NCBI GenBank assembly: GCA_016165875.1
Contig: JABBOT010000012.1
Location: forward strand, 7,471,534 to 7,535,533
Direction of reading: 5' to 3'
Source of the DNA: Acanthopleura granulata
Taxonomy: Eukaryota > Mollusca > Polyplacophora > Chitonida > Chitonidae
Length of the DNA: 64,000 nucleotides
Shown here piece by piece: positions 10,844 to 23,524 of this stretch. Position 1 is the first letter of the stretch. Each line of letters starts with the position of its first letter. The position numbers and the translations under genes were made by a program. The notes beneath the pieces are model-generated. The model did no database searches and was not told the origin of the DNA. It saw only the letters and a list, made by a program, of their open reading frames with translations.

Positions 10844-10878
10844 ATCTTATCTTACCTCTACCTTGGGAGGCACTGTGA
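10844..10878 (+). repeat. 35-bp direct repeat flanking the RTE-like fragment, right
   Basis: This is the second copy of the 8355-8389 repeat. Sequence to its right (to about 11030) should be the upstream part of J ORF1 but is too decayed to identify. Confidence 0.75.
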
Positions 10879-11039
10879 ATGAGGCGCTGGCACCGAAAGG
10901 CCCAAAAGAGGGGAAGTGTGAGGTTTCACTGTAAAAAAAAAATCACCGGCAAGAGTAACTTCAGCTGGGAGAGTGTCAGAATCAAAAGACAACAACCAGC
11001 TATCATGCAAGGACAACGACCCTTGCATTTAAACAATTT

Positions 11040-14000
11040 CTGAACCTGAAAACACTTATATTTTTTTTCCAAACAAGCTAGTACTTAGTAACTTCTTCCC
11101 CAACACCGTAAATAATATCTCTTGATGAGGATTGGCTGTGGACACTTTAAGGGCCTACCAATAATATGATCGAGATTCAGTATTGTTTGAACCTGTGCAT
11201 GGTTTTAGCATGAAACAACATAACCTTTGGATTGAATGTATTTTATATTTTATATTGCCCACCACTTTCTGTGGAGCACTATCAAATTTTATAGGGGTAA
11301 TGTTTACAAGAGAGGTTCCCCTACCGCAGCCATAATTACATTAAGGTTCCTTACCTGATGTTCCTGGCTGTTTACAGCCCTGGCCCTTTTCCCATACTCG
11401 CGGTCTGTGCTCTAGGAACGACGTTTGTCCCTTTTACCGCGATAAGATCCATGAACCTAAACCTCCATGTCTGAATTGTCGTCGTCTTCTTCCATTGTAA
11501 TCTGCAGATAGCGATATCACTAGCAATGCCTATTTCTAAATAAACCCAGGAATAAAAACTAATCAACAGGTGCACTGGACAGTGCGACAGGTTATAAACA
11601 CACAGTTATGAGAGAAAACACCGTGGGCGACACAGGGAGATGATAAAATGTCAGAAGTCCTAGTAAAAAGTGCAGAAATGTACAGTGCATTTACAGGATT
11701 TGAACTTAGCAACTAACAATTCAGACCTAACCTAAATGAATTAACGTAATGAAATATAAATCCCTAATTAGGTATCATTTATATCGGTAACTCCTTTTTC
11801 CTTGAAAAAACATGTCATTATGACGAGCAGCCCAGTGCGTGTAAAACGGAGGTTTTCGTATCGGACTATTTAAAAGAGTTTCCGAGGGAAATGCATCAAC
11901 TTGAACGGGAATGATTTTAGCATAGTGATAAAATTTGAGGGTCGAGGATATATGTGCGGTGTATTTGGTAGTCACGACTGTTATAGCTCTTAATGGAGAT
12001 TACAGACGATATAGATATCAAAATCTCCGAGATTGATATGAAAAGCAGCAATGAATTCGAAACTGAGATATATTCATTACATCTTTACCCTTGATAGTAA
12101 TTTTTGACATTGAATTTGAAATCTGAGCTGCCACATCGACTATTTCAATACCATCATTGAAACCAAATGAGTGCTTCCATGTTTCCTGTGGAACGTCTGA
12201 CCTTGTATGTATGCATGCATGTACTCTGTGTGAACTGATGGCTATTATAGCTGAAGGGAAAGAAAATTGTTGATGTGTTACTCAGAGTGGTTTCAACTTA
12301 AAGTAAAAGTACATCTTTTCATGTTCTAACGCTCACGTGGTTGTGTATTTAACACGTGTACGAATCAAGCATGCGCACATACGTGTAGGTGTGACATAAT
12401 CAGGAAAAATCAAAGAATATACACTTGTGGATAGCCAAAGCCCGATTTTGCGCAAACAGGCTTAGGTATATGTAAACGGGTGACTTGGTACTACGGTTAC
12501 AGCATGATTTCATCGTGTAAGAATACGCTTAATTGGCACTACCAGAATACCGGTTGCATTAAATAATTGGACTTGCCTTCTATAACCTCACCACTCTAAA
12601 TGTAAATTAAATCACTAATTACATTTCAGTTAAAGACAGGGAATGTATTGTTTGAATTGCCCACACACTTTTAAGCAGTTTAGGGATGCTGAGAGTTTAT
12701 CCCCGGCGGATACTTGAACTGTCGAGGTAAAATGACGAGAGGTCGGATTTTGCCGGTTACGTGTTACCTATTGGCCCACATTCAGAATGTCTTCGCTCAG
12801 AACAGAGGATTAATTCTCTATCAGCCGTAGAGTCATACATTGTCTATTGATGTATGCCAATAGCAGAACCCTGTTTTCCAAGTGACTTTGGACAAGCGAG
12901 ATATTAAGTAACGATACACTTTTACAATTACTAAGTCTTCAAACAAATTGTGGTAAAAATGTCATGACTTGTAAAGTGTAAAATAAATCACGAAACGTAA
13001 TATTATATAACTTGGCATAAAACTTCAGACAGGCATCTTGAGACTCACGTTAGACGTAACACTTCAATTACAAAATTGATTTGGCATGATAAAGTGATCT
13101 GTAAACACATTGTGATATAACGTCATGCATCAAACTGATTATTTAGTGTCAAAGTTTCCATTAAGCATCACTCTAGGAGCAAAGCCAAAAACTTTATGAT
13201 TGCTAACCACATAATTCTCTTGTAATGTACTCTGCTGCCGTTTTCTTATCAAACTTTACCGCCACTGCATATAAACCTGAATATATATTTCTCCTGATTT
13301 TTCTGTTACAAAATTGTTGATACCATCAGAGATTTTCTCGGAAGTGATGTCACATAAGCACATCTGTTGTCAATTACAATCCACGAAGAACTCTAATATC
13401 ACTTGCACAAAGTTTATCACTGCACATATGTTTTATTTCCAATCTAGATTTTATATATCGTCATGTTTACTCCGATCATGTCCATATTAACATATTTTCA
13501 GTACATGGCGTAATACTGAATCAGTCAAATATGCTTAGGACTGAGAAGTTTAATGGTCAGTTTGAATAAAACCGATTAAACCTTTATGATTTAGAAAGAT
13601 TATTTTATTATTTGTCTTAAAAATGGAATGGAACAGAGCTCGCCAGAAAAAAAGAGGTTGTTAAAGGAACAGGCAGCAAGTCAATAACACACTATATTAA
13701 AAGAAAACCCACGAGTTTGCTTATTAATGATATAAAACTGTTTTCTACCATGACTGTTGCTAGAAAAACACGTTTAAACATTTGCGTTATATAGAAAACA
13801 CGGCTTCCTTTTCGACACAGCCATTGATTGAGGCCGTGACACCATTAGCCAATCAAAACGCTTTTTACCTGGGGCCGTTGAAAAGTCGCTGACGTATGTT
13901 ACGTAGGGTAGCCTTATTTCTCAATGCGAACAATGTCAATATCAAAGTGGATTTTTAACTGATTTCTAACTAATGACAGGTACACAGGTTAATATTCAGG

Positions 14001-14860
14001 AGCCTGACATTAAACTTATTTCATTTGACTAATAGTAAATATTTAAGTTTTTCTGCTTTATTTTGTCTTTAAAATAACACTCTATCACATGTAAAATGTT
14101 ACCTGCGGCCTCTTCCCCAAACAGTGGGCTCGTCCAGTGTTTTATTTTTTGGGTCAATATCTACAGCATTTTCGTAAAATATCGCTGTGAGGAGTTTGAA
14201 GAGCGCATTGGTTCTCTGGGTGCGTCATACCCATTGACCATAGCCCTGAATATGGTTGCTTTGGCAAAACCACCTAGACGGACAAATTATTTAAAGGTTT
14301 CCGCAAAACAGCAATCATGTGAAAGGTTTGCGTTTGGATAACGAAAATAATTATGACTTCATTATTTGCTCACCCTTCCTTTTACAATTCCTCTACAAAA
14401 GGACACAACATATACATTGTTTCAAAGAGTGCGTACTTTAAATGTGATAAAACATGAAATTAAAGTTAATGGAAAGAACTTTATGAAACAGATTTTGAAG
14501 ACCATAATATTATCTGCTTGACTGTTCCTAGAGTATTTTTGATTGTTTAAAGTAAAGGGTGGTTTCTTGGAGGAAGAAAACATCTCCAAAGTACTCAAGA
14601 AAAGTTATGAACATTCTAACATCACAGAAAGATTGTGTTAAGACGAATTTCTTGCAAAACTCTAGACAGCTGTTGATAAAAGAAGGTGGATATTCAATGT
14701 GCATGTCATTTAAAAAATGAGGTTGACAAATCCTGAAGAATATGAACCTGAGGGCATTTTCTATCACACAGAATCGATCATGGTTTGGTAGAACAGGTAC
14801 ACTGATAACGCATTGGAGAGTTAGAGACGTATAGGATAAACCTCAGGGACGTCTGCCCTG
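11040..14860. other. 3.8 kb with no recognised gene
   Basis: Only short frames occur here (for example 11372-11575, 11775-11975 and 14096-14341), none with a recognisable domain. The DNA is AT-rich. I see no convincing repeat or RNA gene. Confidence 0.5.
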
Positions 14861-14864
14861 GTGA

Positions 14865-15940
14865 AGACGTGTCGTGTATTTGAATTATGCAGATACAGGT
14901 CATAAACAAGAATACTTTTTTGCAACGCGTGGACAAAAACTTGGTGAGACACAGGCATATATCCCTCCTTGAGATTGGTGAGGGCCACGTTGTCTTTATA
15001 GCGTGAAAGATTTTTTTACCAGCCTTTAAACACGTCTGTCTTTTTATTTGTTTTGCATGTTCGCATTTTCTTCTTGAAAAGCATATACTGTTTCCTTGTT
15101 TAAAACATGTTCTCTCCAAGATATGGCTGAAAAATAGCCAATGTGGCGCAAAGCCATAACCATTCATTCATGGTTGTGAAAACAATGACCGGTGGTATGG
15201 TACCTGAACTGTTACAAAAAAAAATAGTGCTGATACACGAGCTCTTTCGATTGTTTCACACACGAATGGTATAACAGTAAAATAAATCATCACTATAGGA
15301 GAGAGTGGGTGCTATTGTCCTAAATCAAGCCAAGCAGGAAAAAAGCAGCGGATTTATCAATGGCCTATTGATCAATTGTGACACTCAGAATCGTGTTATG
15401 TTAGGGAGCAACTAAATTCTAGTCAGAATCAAAATCACCGAGTTAGACGTAAAACATTGCTAAAGACCACATCAGGCTTCAGGTCGAGGAGGGGTTGTAA
15501 ATACAAATCGTTGTCGTGACGGCAAGAGAGGGGCACGACTACCGTCATTAGGAGGAGGTCCTTTGTAAGCACAGCCCGGCTGTTACTCGTAAAACGGTTA
15601 CCGTGTGATCTTCTTGCACAGTCCTCATCACAGTCTGATCGTACCTGCTTTCTATACAACACTTGTAACGTTCAGCTCTCCATAAATCGAGACGTTGCAT
15701 GATGAATAGGAAATCGAATGGAAGGTGTTTTTTGATTGATTGTGCCCAGCAATAATCGTTTACTCCTTTACAATACCTTGTTTTATTGTAATCGGTGAGA
15801 CAACTCCGCCTGGACATGGAATCTTGGACTGAATAAAGGCAGTCTGATATTGGCTTGTTAGGATGCCATTAGGATTCCTTACGACACTAGCAGCTGACGG
15901 CTCACACGGCTCATCGTCCACAAGCACACATTTCTAAGTT
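14865..15940 (+). repeat. Dispersed repeat R1, copy 1
   Basis: From TGTATTTGAATTATGCA (about 14870) to about 15930 this region aligns by eye with 23525-24530. Shared landmarks are ACAAAAAAAAAT before GATAAACAAGCTC / GATACACGAGCTC, TAAAACATTGCTAAAGACCACATCAGG, the GGCTGTTACTCGT segment, AATAATCGT, and CTGCCTGGACATG / CCGCCTGGACATG. It is interrupted by a LINE 3' end at 15012-15171. No coding frame or terminal repeat is recognised. Confidence 0.65.
15012..15171 (+). mobile_element. Solo 3' end of the A/B LINE family
   Basis: These 160 bases match the last part of the 3' UTR of copies A and B (AAACACGTCTGTCTTTTTAT, GCATGTTCGCATTTTCTTCT, ATGTGGCGCAAAGCCATAA) and end CATTCATTCATG. This is a severely 5'-truncated insertion. 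Possible short duplications (GTGAAA) lie at 15003 and 15176. Confidence 0.8.
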
Positions 15941-16350
15941 TGCTTCCTGCTTTAGCTGAAGCACTGTGCAATAATATTCCATAATATGTTCTAGCCTTAA
16001 CCCAGAAAGTAGGTGAGATGATTTCGTGTTTTGGGGGCGATCAGAGAAAATGTATAACACGTAGATTTGATTTAACATGAGCATATCAATGTAACCGTCG
16101 GAGGAGACCTTTGTACATCAAGAGTCAACCATCATGGACCTTCCATATCAATGATTGAAAGGTCACTTACCCAAACAACGTTCAACGCAAACCACCACAC
16201 ATCCAGATAAGTGCATAAAATATTAAACCTATGACAAAGTCCTTCAGAGAGACACTGTTGACAGCTGGGGAAAATCCGGAATGAAGGGAAGGAATGTTTT
16301 TGACGCGTTTTAATTAAAACTCCTAATAGTGTGCCATGCTGGGTTATACA

Positions 16351-16402
<52 letters not shown>
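16351..16402. repeat. (TG)n(TA)n microsatellite
   Basis: About seven TG units are followed by about nineteen TA units. Open frames across it are artefacts of the repeat. Confidence 0.95.
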
Positions 16403-16403
<1 letters not shown>

Positions 16404-16799
16404 TTGCTCTCTATGAGAGAAGAAGGAAGCTTATGTCTCTTTGTCAAGGAACAAGAGAAGTATGCATGCCTTCGACAGCACTGGGACCACAAGGGAAATT
16501 TGAATTATCTGATGGAAAACATGTACAGGAAAAACAAACAGACAAGGACATAAAGCCCCGGGGGTCTGCTGCGGTAAAAAGAGGAACCATCTGTACTAGA
16601 ATAATGTATATATAAGATTTTTTTCTTTCCAACGTGGGGACGAAATAACCTGAAGGCGAGAGAGTGGAGAATAATATTTTTGCCAGGGTGGAGATCAACT
16701 TATTTTATTACCTTGGAACAAGTGATTTTCGTTTTTATGGAAAGACTTATGAACGAATATAAAAATTTGTAGCCATGAACATTATCTTTACATTGTGTA

Positions 16800-17150
16800 T
16801 CAATGGAATGACATAGTAAAATGTATCGTCTATATACGACAGAGTGAACGATACCGTCCAAAATCAAGGCAGGTAGTAAAAAGCAAATCATATTTATCGA
16901 TGGACTTTGTGCTGGTTCTATATCTGTAACGTTGTGTGTCATTGCTCATGTTGGGGAAAAGGGTATATTCCAGTCATGTTCAAGAGTTAGGCCATAAAAC
17001 ATTGCTAAAGACCACATCAGGCTGCCGGTTGCGAAGAGGTTGTAAATGCAGATGGTGGTCCTGACGGCCAGAGAGGAGCACGGCTACCTTCATCAGGAGG
17101 AGATACTTCGTGACCATGGTCCGCTTCTGGCTCGCCGGGACTCACAGTAT
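16800..17150 (+). repeat. Dispersed repeat R1, copy 2 (partial)
   Basis: The best match is 16985-17135 (GGCCATAAAACATTGCTAAAG, then the region with CAGATGGTGGTCCTGACGGC and GGAGGAGATACTTCGTGACC), aligning with 15445-15580 and 24055-24185. Weaker similarity extends left to about 16800. Confidence 0.6.
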
Positions 17151-18045
17151 ACAAAATTTGCTCTTGCAGAGAGATAAAACATCTGATCGAAGATATTCGG
17201 TTTATCAGAAATCATTGCCATATTAAGTGTTATGCTTTTTCAGTTTTTCTTACACACTTTACATTATTTATGTCTTTACATTACTGAACCTTCTTTGCTC
17301 GTTCTGATATCATATGCCATCATGATGCGACATGCCAAGCGTCAAGACTTACAGTTTGCGATATTCAAAGCTTCGCTGTAATACAGAGCCTTAATGGCAT
17401 ACCCCGAGACACCGAGATGGCTGATTACACAATCCCGTATTCTTTCCCACACAGCGCACCGTTTCGCCATGAAACCTTACCGTCAGTGCACATAAAATTG
17501 AACATATATTTATCAAAAATAATGCCTGGCATTTTTTTTTTGTATTACGTAACGGTTGATGCAATACGTCGTTATATGACGGATGCTGTAGTTGATCAAA
17601 CCATGTGTGTTCTGCGTTCCCTTAACTTCTTTTCCGTGTTTAGGTGTATCGTAAACACGTCGCCATCAACTTGCGCCTTGAGCTCTTCAGGCATCATGAT
17701 TCTTCTATGAAACATGGCACATTTGATCATTTTTTTTACCAAACGGTGGATTTTTTAATATCAAATATTTAAATTTAGTACTGAAACACCAGTGATGCAG
17801 ATTATGACGAAAAATAGCATGTCTTCAAACCAAACGGAATAATTAAAGTGACTGATATAAATCAGTCAAGGGAAAAGACTCGTTATTATGTCTTCGATGA
17901 AACTTGAACACTAAGGCGAATTTCTTTTGCGTAGGCGTTGAATGATCTCAATCATACAGAAACCATCATCGCGAGGTAGATCAAGGATAACCAGTAGGAG
18001 AATTGGTGACGTGCAGCATGAAATCTCACACTCTCCTGTTCTAGC

Positions 18046-18056
18046 CAAAATATGTT
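18046..18056 (+). other. Target-site duplication of LINE B, left
   Basis: CAAAATATGTT at 18046-18056 is repeated exactly at 23514-23524. Confidence 0.85.
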
Positions 18057-18679
18057 CCTCCGTGGTGTTCCCGGGAATCAAAAGAATAGGACGCCAGTTT
18101 TCTAGGCAATCTTGTCGTACAAGGCGACTAACCTAGGGCTCTCCCGTGTGGTTCCTGTGAATAAAATAGTTCCATCCGCCTCCCCGGGCTTGTTGAACAA
18201 GGCGATTAAAAGGTGCAACCTGTTTGCCGTGGGTTGCGACACGTGATGGAAAGAGGACGGGATCCTGCTGGGGGCGGGTTGGTCTTGCGAGATCCTCACG
18301 CCCAACACTCCACTTTCGCCCTTCCTTCTCCGAAGACGGGCGGTCGGAGGGCCCGCTCCGATCAATCGGCTACTCACGCCAGTCCTGATGTCAGGATATT
18401 AACCTTCATACATATCCTTACGGTATACATTTAGTACTTTTCGTGTTGAACGTTTTTAGAGAGATGTTCGGATGTCTGGGCGGTGGCTGTAGGATCAATC
18501 GAATGGGCCGTTTCTCATTTATTACATTCGGCCTGCTCAAATATGAGCAAAAAATCGATCTTATCGAGGATGGAGTGGAACTCTCGTCTCTCTTTCTGAT
18601 GGTTAGTCGCGGGAGGAGTTTCGCCATACGTGTAATTGGCACTCCTGGGCGGGTGAGAGACACGGCGCTATGCATCATG

Positions 18680-19880
18680 AAATCAGTTGGTTATGTATTC
18701 TTATTCCCTTTCTTCTACTGTCTCTAATACACAAAAAAATTTCTTCCTATCGGCCGGCATCAAGTGCTGCTAAGAAGAGGAAAAATGAAGTATTGCTGGT
18801 TATGAACCAAACAGTTAATAGCTGTTTCTTGTCCTGTCAACTAAATCCAGTGGCTCCCCTGCATCTAAAATCAAGGCCTTCGTCATCGGCAAGGCTATCA
18901 AAGCTTGTGCAGGAGATGTCAAGCATGTCACGAAACTTAGGCCAGGCGACATACTTATAGAATGCAGTAAGCAACAACAATCAATTAATCTGCTGATATG
19001 TGCGGAGCTTACAACACAAGGTGTCACGAAAGTGAAACGTTTCACTATAAAACGAAATAGCAGTGTTGTGAAGCTCAAGACACATTTGGAGCTTAAAAAA
19101 AACAAAAAACAACTCTGCCTCAATCTATCTTCATTGGCCCTTTTAGCGTCCGGGTAGACCTCTATATCCCAAACCTTACCAGATGTTTCACATGTCAGAA
19201 GTTTGGGCATGACAGAGGTCAGTGTCGAAATGAACAGGTATGTTTTCGCTGCTCTGAAAAGGGTCACGAGGGATTCCATTGTCAGAATGAGGCAAAGTGA
19301 TCAAACTGCAACGAAAACCACGTGGCCTGTTTTGGAGATTGCCCACTTTTTATAAAAGAAAAGCAGGTAGTGACGGCTAAAGTGGAAAACAACATATCCT
19401 ACGAAGACGCCCGTAAGCTACATCAGTTTTTTGTACACCTTTACAATCGACGTACGTCAGTGTGGCCAAGAATGTCTCTGTTGCGGCTCAGGCTACCTTT
19501 ACTTGGCCCATAGTGTAGAAGAGCCTAATCCAATGCCTGTTCCGTCCTCTGTCTGGTCATCCAAGGCAACTACTTCCACACTGTCATCAACAGAGAATGA
19601 CAGACTAATGCATTTAAAGATTCTGAGAAACATAAGTGTAAAAAATCCAGTAATCAACATAAAAACAGTAAACCTGTTTACCTAGTGGTCCTGCACAGAG
19701 TCTCTCTCAGGCCGCTAAGGACCCGATTAAAACTTACAATAAGGTTGAGAACCTTGTTCCTTCAACTTCAAGTCTGTACTTGATGGATACATCACCCACA
19801 TCTGGGAGATCTAACAGTCGATTTTCCAAGAAAGGTCGTCCCAGATTCAAACATAATTTTCCAATACGCCTCCCGCCATA
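18680..19880 (+). pseudogene. LINE B ORF1 (CCHC RNA-binding protein), broken
   Basis: The N-terminal half is in several frames. The clear part is at about 19135-19345: IFIGPFSVRVDLYIPNLTRC, then knuckle CFTCQKFGHDRGQC, knuckle CFRCSEKGHEGFHC and a third CNENHVACFGDCP knuckle. This is followed by a KEKQVVTAKVENN helix-like segment. Three CCHC knuckles are typical of ORF1 in I-like LINEs. The C-terminus reaches the TAATG junction at 19879-19883. Confidence 0.65.
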
Positions 19881-19883
19881 ATG
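19879..19883 (+). promoter_or_regulatory. TAATG stop-start overlap between LINE B ORF1 and ORF2
   Basis: The ORF1 stop TAA shares its last A with the ORF2 ATG (context CCGCCATAATGTCTTCC). The same junction is at 55576-55580 on the minus strand in copy D and near 51326 in copy C. By analogy with SART1 this suggests translation of ORF2 by termination-reinitiation. Confidence 0.7.
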
Positions 19884-22800
19884 TCTTCCTTACACAAAAT
19901 TATGCAGTGGAATTGTCGAGGTCCTAAAGTATAGAAATAACACAGCCAGTTCAGTCCTTTCCTTATCGAAAACAAATCACATTACGCTCGCTTTAAACTG
20001 CCAACCCCTTTCATAATTATGGGAGATTTTAATGCCTAAAATCTCCTGTAGGGTAGTAATAATATAAATGATAAGGGCAAAATAGTAGAAAATTTGTTAT
20101 CCAAAAATGAACTTTTTTATTTCAATGATGGTTGTACTACCTATTTACATCCAGGTAATGGTTCATATTCTGCTATCGATCTCAGTATCACGGATACATC
20201 ACTTCTCCCGGATTTGTCTTGGAAGATGCATGACGACCTTTGTTGTAGTGACCATTTTCCTATTATCCTTGAGCATCTCATACCTACTTCCTTAGAAAGT
20301 GTATCTGAGGAAGTTCGCTAATGCAGATTGGATGGCATTCGAGATGCTCTGTGAGGCTGACATCACTCCAGGGAATCTCAATGCTACAGATGATCTTTTG
20401 TTAAAACTTAATGAACTTATATTAAGAGCAGCTGATAGAACCATCCCTAAGACCTGGACAAATCCAAAAGTAAACCTGGTACGATAACGACTGTCGCAAA
20501 GCCATAAAGGACCGTAAAAAGGCCGAGCGCAGATTTAATCATGTTCTAATAATAATAATTAAACCCAGGTTCGTATATTTAGAGCTAAGGCTCGTCGATT
20601 AATTAAGTCCAAGAGACGATCTTCTTGGTGGAACTTTACTTCAGGCATTACATCTGTTACACACATGTGTAAGATCTGGAACATGGTGCAGGAACTTAAG
20701 GGCAAAAAACAATAAAGCCAAAGTTCAGAATTTAACAGATGGTGATACTTTCTTAACATCTCCATCTGATACAGCTAATATACTAGCTGAAAGAATATCT
20801 CAGAAATCTTCATCCAAGAATTACTCTCCTAAATTTCAGCATATTAAAAAGGAGAAGGATGAAATTAAATTGCCCTTTTTTCTAAGAGTTTATTAGACTA
20901 TGATCGTCCTTTTTTCGATTGAAGAGCTCAAAGCCTCTTTAAGAAGGGCACACGATACTGCGTGTGGCCCGGATCACATATATTATAAGCCTCTGAATCA
21001 TTTATCATCTGAGCCACTTGAGACTCTCTTGGAATTACTTAATCATATTTAGATAACTGATACTTTTCTTCTGTCATGGAGGGAGGCGTGCATTATCCCG
21101 GTACCTAAACCGGGAAAGGATCATGCAGGTCGAAATAATTACCGTCCTATAGCGCTTACTACCTGCCTCTGTAAGACTACGGAACGGATGATAAATGACA
21201 GGCTTGCTTGGTTTCTTGAATCCAACAAGTTTTTGTCTAATGTACAGTGTGGTTTTTGTCAAGGTCGTTCTACTTTAGAACATCTTGTTCGATTTGAAAC
21301 TTTTATTCGTGGTGGTTTTAATAATAATGAACATGTCAATGTTTTTCAACCTCGAAAAGGCCTACGACACCAGGTGGAAATATGGTATTTTAAAAGATCT
21401 TTCTCATTTAGGTTTAAAGGGTCGCTCCCCTCTATTTATCTAAAAATATCTTAAGGTTTTATCTTAAAATGTCGATTTTTATCTGATGGTCAGTTTAAGG
21501 TACAGGTGGGGTCCACTCTTTCTGACTCTCTTGAGCAGATGATGGGTGTGCCTCGGGTCAGTATTCTTTCACCAACACTGTTCAGTATAGAAATCAATAG
21601 CTTGGCTAAAAGATAAACATCTAACACAGAAGGTTCTTTATATGTAGATGACTTCCTTATATGGTATCGTGCTAAAATATGAATAACATCGCGCGACAAC
21701 TGCAGCTTTGTCTCAATAAGATCGAGAAATGGGCAGTTGCCAACGGGTTTAAGATGTTCAACGCCTAAAACCGTAGGCATATATTTTTGCAATAAACGGA
21801 AGCTCGATCTGGACCCTGAGCTTAAATTTTGCGGAGAGCGAGTTAAAATTGTCTACGAAATGTTTAGGGGCTACATTCGATAGGAAATTATCTTTTATAC
21901 CCCCATATAAAAATGCTTAGGTCTAAATGTACAGAGGCTCTCGATATAATTAAGGTCGGGTCTACCACAGACTGGGGTACTGACCTATCAGTTTTACATT
22001 ATTTATATCGTTCTCTGGTGAGGTCTAAACTGAACTATGGGTCCATCATTGATGATTGCGCTAGAAAATCATATCTCAAAATGTTGGACCGGTTCAACAC
22101 AAAGTTGTGAGGCTCAATCTGGGTGCCTGTGGAACCTCAGTATTAAAGAGTTTATACGTACAGGCTAACACCACAGGCGTATAAAACTCAGACTGCAATA
22201 TGCTACAAAGCTTAAAGCACATCCAACAAACCCTGCCTATGAGTGTTTTCAATCCATTATACGTAGAAAATATACTAAACGCCCCAACATGATCCTTTCC
22301 CTCGGTGTTCCTGTTCAGGACCATATTGCGGAAGCCGGCGTCATGCTTGAGGACATAGCTCCGGTGTCTTTTCCGGACTCTCCTGGCTTTTTCCACAACG
22401 TAAACTGATATTTGATGTACGTAAACATAACAAAACAAAGACGAATCTTCTGATAATTCGGCAAACGTTTCGTGAAATTAAGGTTAACTATTCGGATTAT
22501 AAACTTATATATACTGAGGGATCAAGGGATGAAGATAGGGTTGCGCCTGTCTTACAACAGCGAGTCACTTCTATTCGTCTTCCATCTTCATCTTCAGTAT
22601 TCTCTGCCGAGGCCAGAGCTATACTCCTGGCCTTATCAAATGTTTCTTCTGGATATGCACAGAAAGCTGTGATATACAGTGATTCGTTATCCTGCCTTTT
22701 GGCACTTGAGAATAATAAATCAAAAAACCCATTAATTCTTGAAACATTAGCCATATATAGAAAACAAATTAAAAGAGGTAAAGATATTATATTCTGTTGG

Positions 22801-23243
22801 ATACCAAGTCGTACTGGTATCCATGGAAACACAGTCATAGAAAGGGAAAGCTGCCCTTAACAAACCCATATCCAAGTTTAAAATGCCTTATACTAATTTT
22901 AAATCCAGTATACTGATCGCCTTTGGCAGGGTGAATGGCAGGTCCATAACAAATTGCATGCTATTCATCCGACATTGGCTATAATTCTTATACTCTCGCT
23001 ATGTCTCGCAGAGACCAATTAATTTTAGCAAGATGCAATTATGGGCACTCTCGCCTAATACACAATTTTATCCCGGATAGGAGCAGTGCTCCTCAGTGTG
23101 TCGGGTGTGATGCCCAATGCGGCATCAAACATATCCGGGTTGACTCTGTGGACTTTGTTCTTGTTCGGGAAGCGTTCTACACAGTTGCGTCTATATCTGA
23201 CTTATTTGACAACGTCGCCAGCGATTACTTAAAGTATATATGA
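19881..23243 (+). pseudogene. LINE B ORF2 (EN-RT-RNase H-Cys knuckle), broken
   Basis: ORF2 starts MSSLHKIMQWNCRGPKV. The endonuclease has an internal deletion near 19940-19980, then IIMGDFNA, DLSITDTSLLPDLSWKM and CSDHFPIILEH (about 20180-20280). The RT runs from about 20900 to 22130, with the motif 1 region near 20950, RNNYRPIAL (about 21135), QCGFCQGRSTLEHLVRFE (about 21245), VPRVSILSPTLFS-like, and an intact YVDD at 21641-21652. The thumb follows (RSLVRSKLNYGSI). RNase H lies at about 22500-22870, with AEARAILLAL, IYSDSLSCLLALE and FCWIPSRTGIHGNTV. The tail CVGCDAQCGIKHIRVD (about 23100-23150) is the terminal knuckle. Dispersed stops and shifts abolish function. Confidence 0.75.
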
Positions 23244-23513
23244 TTATGTCGTAACATATAATTCCTTTTACATTATACATACATTTTTCTAGTTTATATA
23301 TATATTTTACTGGTTATCATTGTGGTTTTCGAGTCTTAACCGAACTTTAGTTGTTTTACGTGGTTTTAAACACGTCAGTCTGTTGCATTTGTTTTTGCAT
23401 GTTCACCTTTTCTTCTTGAAAACCATATACTGTTTGCTTCTTTAAAACATGTGCTCGCCACGATACGGCTGAAAATGATCGATGTGGCGTAACGCCATAA
23501 TCATTCATTCATT

Positions 23514-23524
23514 CAAAATATGTT
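23514..23524 (+). other. Target-site duplication of LINE B, right
   Basis: CAAAATATGTT directly follows the CATTCATTCATT tail. R1 sequence continues on its right side. Confidence 0.85.

Larger units (their letters stand above)
18057..23513 (+). mobile_element. LINE copy B, full-length, CATT-tailed
   Basis: About 5.46 kb, bounded by a perfect 11-bp target-site duplication. It starts CCTCCGTGGTGTTCCCGGG and ends in CATTCATTCATT, so both natural ends are present. The order is 5' UTR (18057-18670), ORF1 (about 18680-19880), ORF2 (19881-23243) and 3' UTR (23244-23513). This is the most complete member of the family in the window, although both ORFs carry stops, frameshifts and deletions. It lies inside an R1 repeat. 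Confidence 0.88.

Noticed and set aside
16329..16615. Open frames across the TG/TA repeat
   Set aside because: Repeated YIYIYI residues come from the microsatellite; these are not genes.
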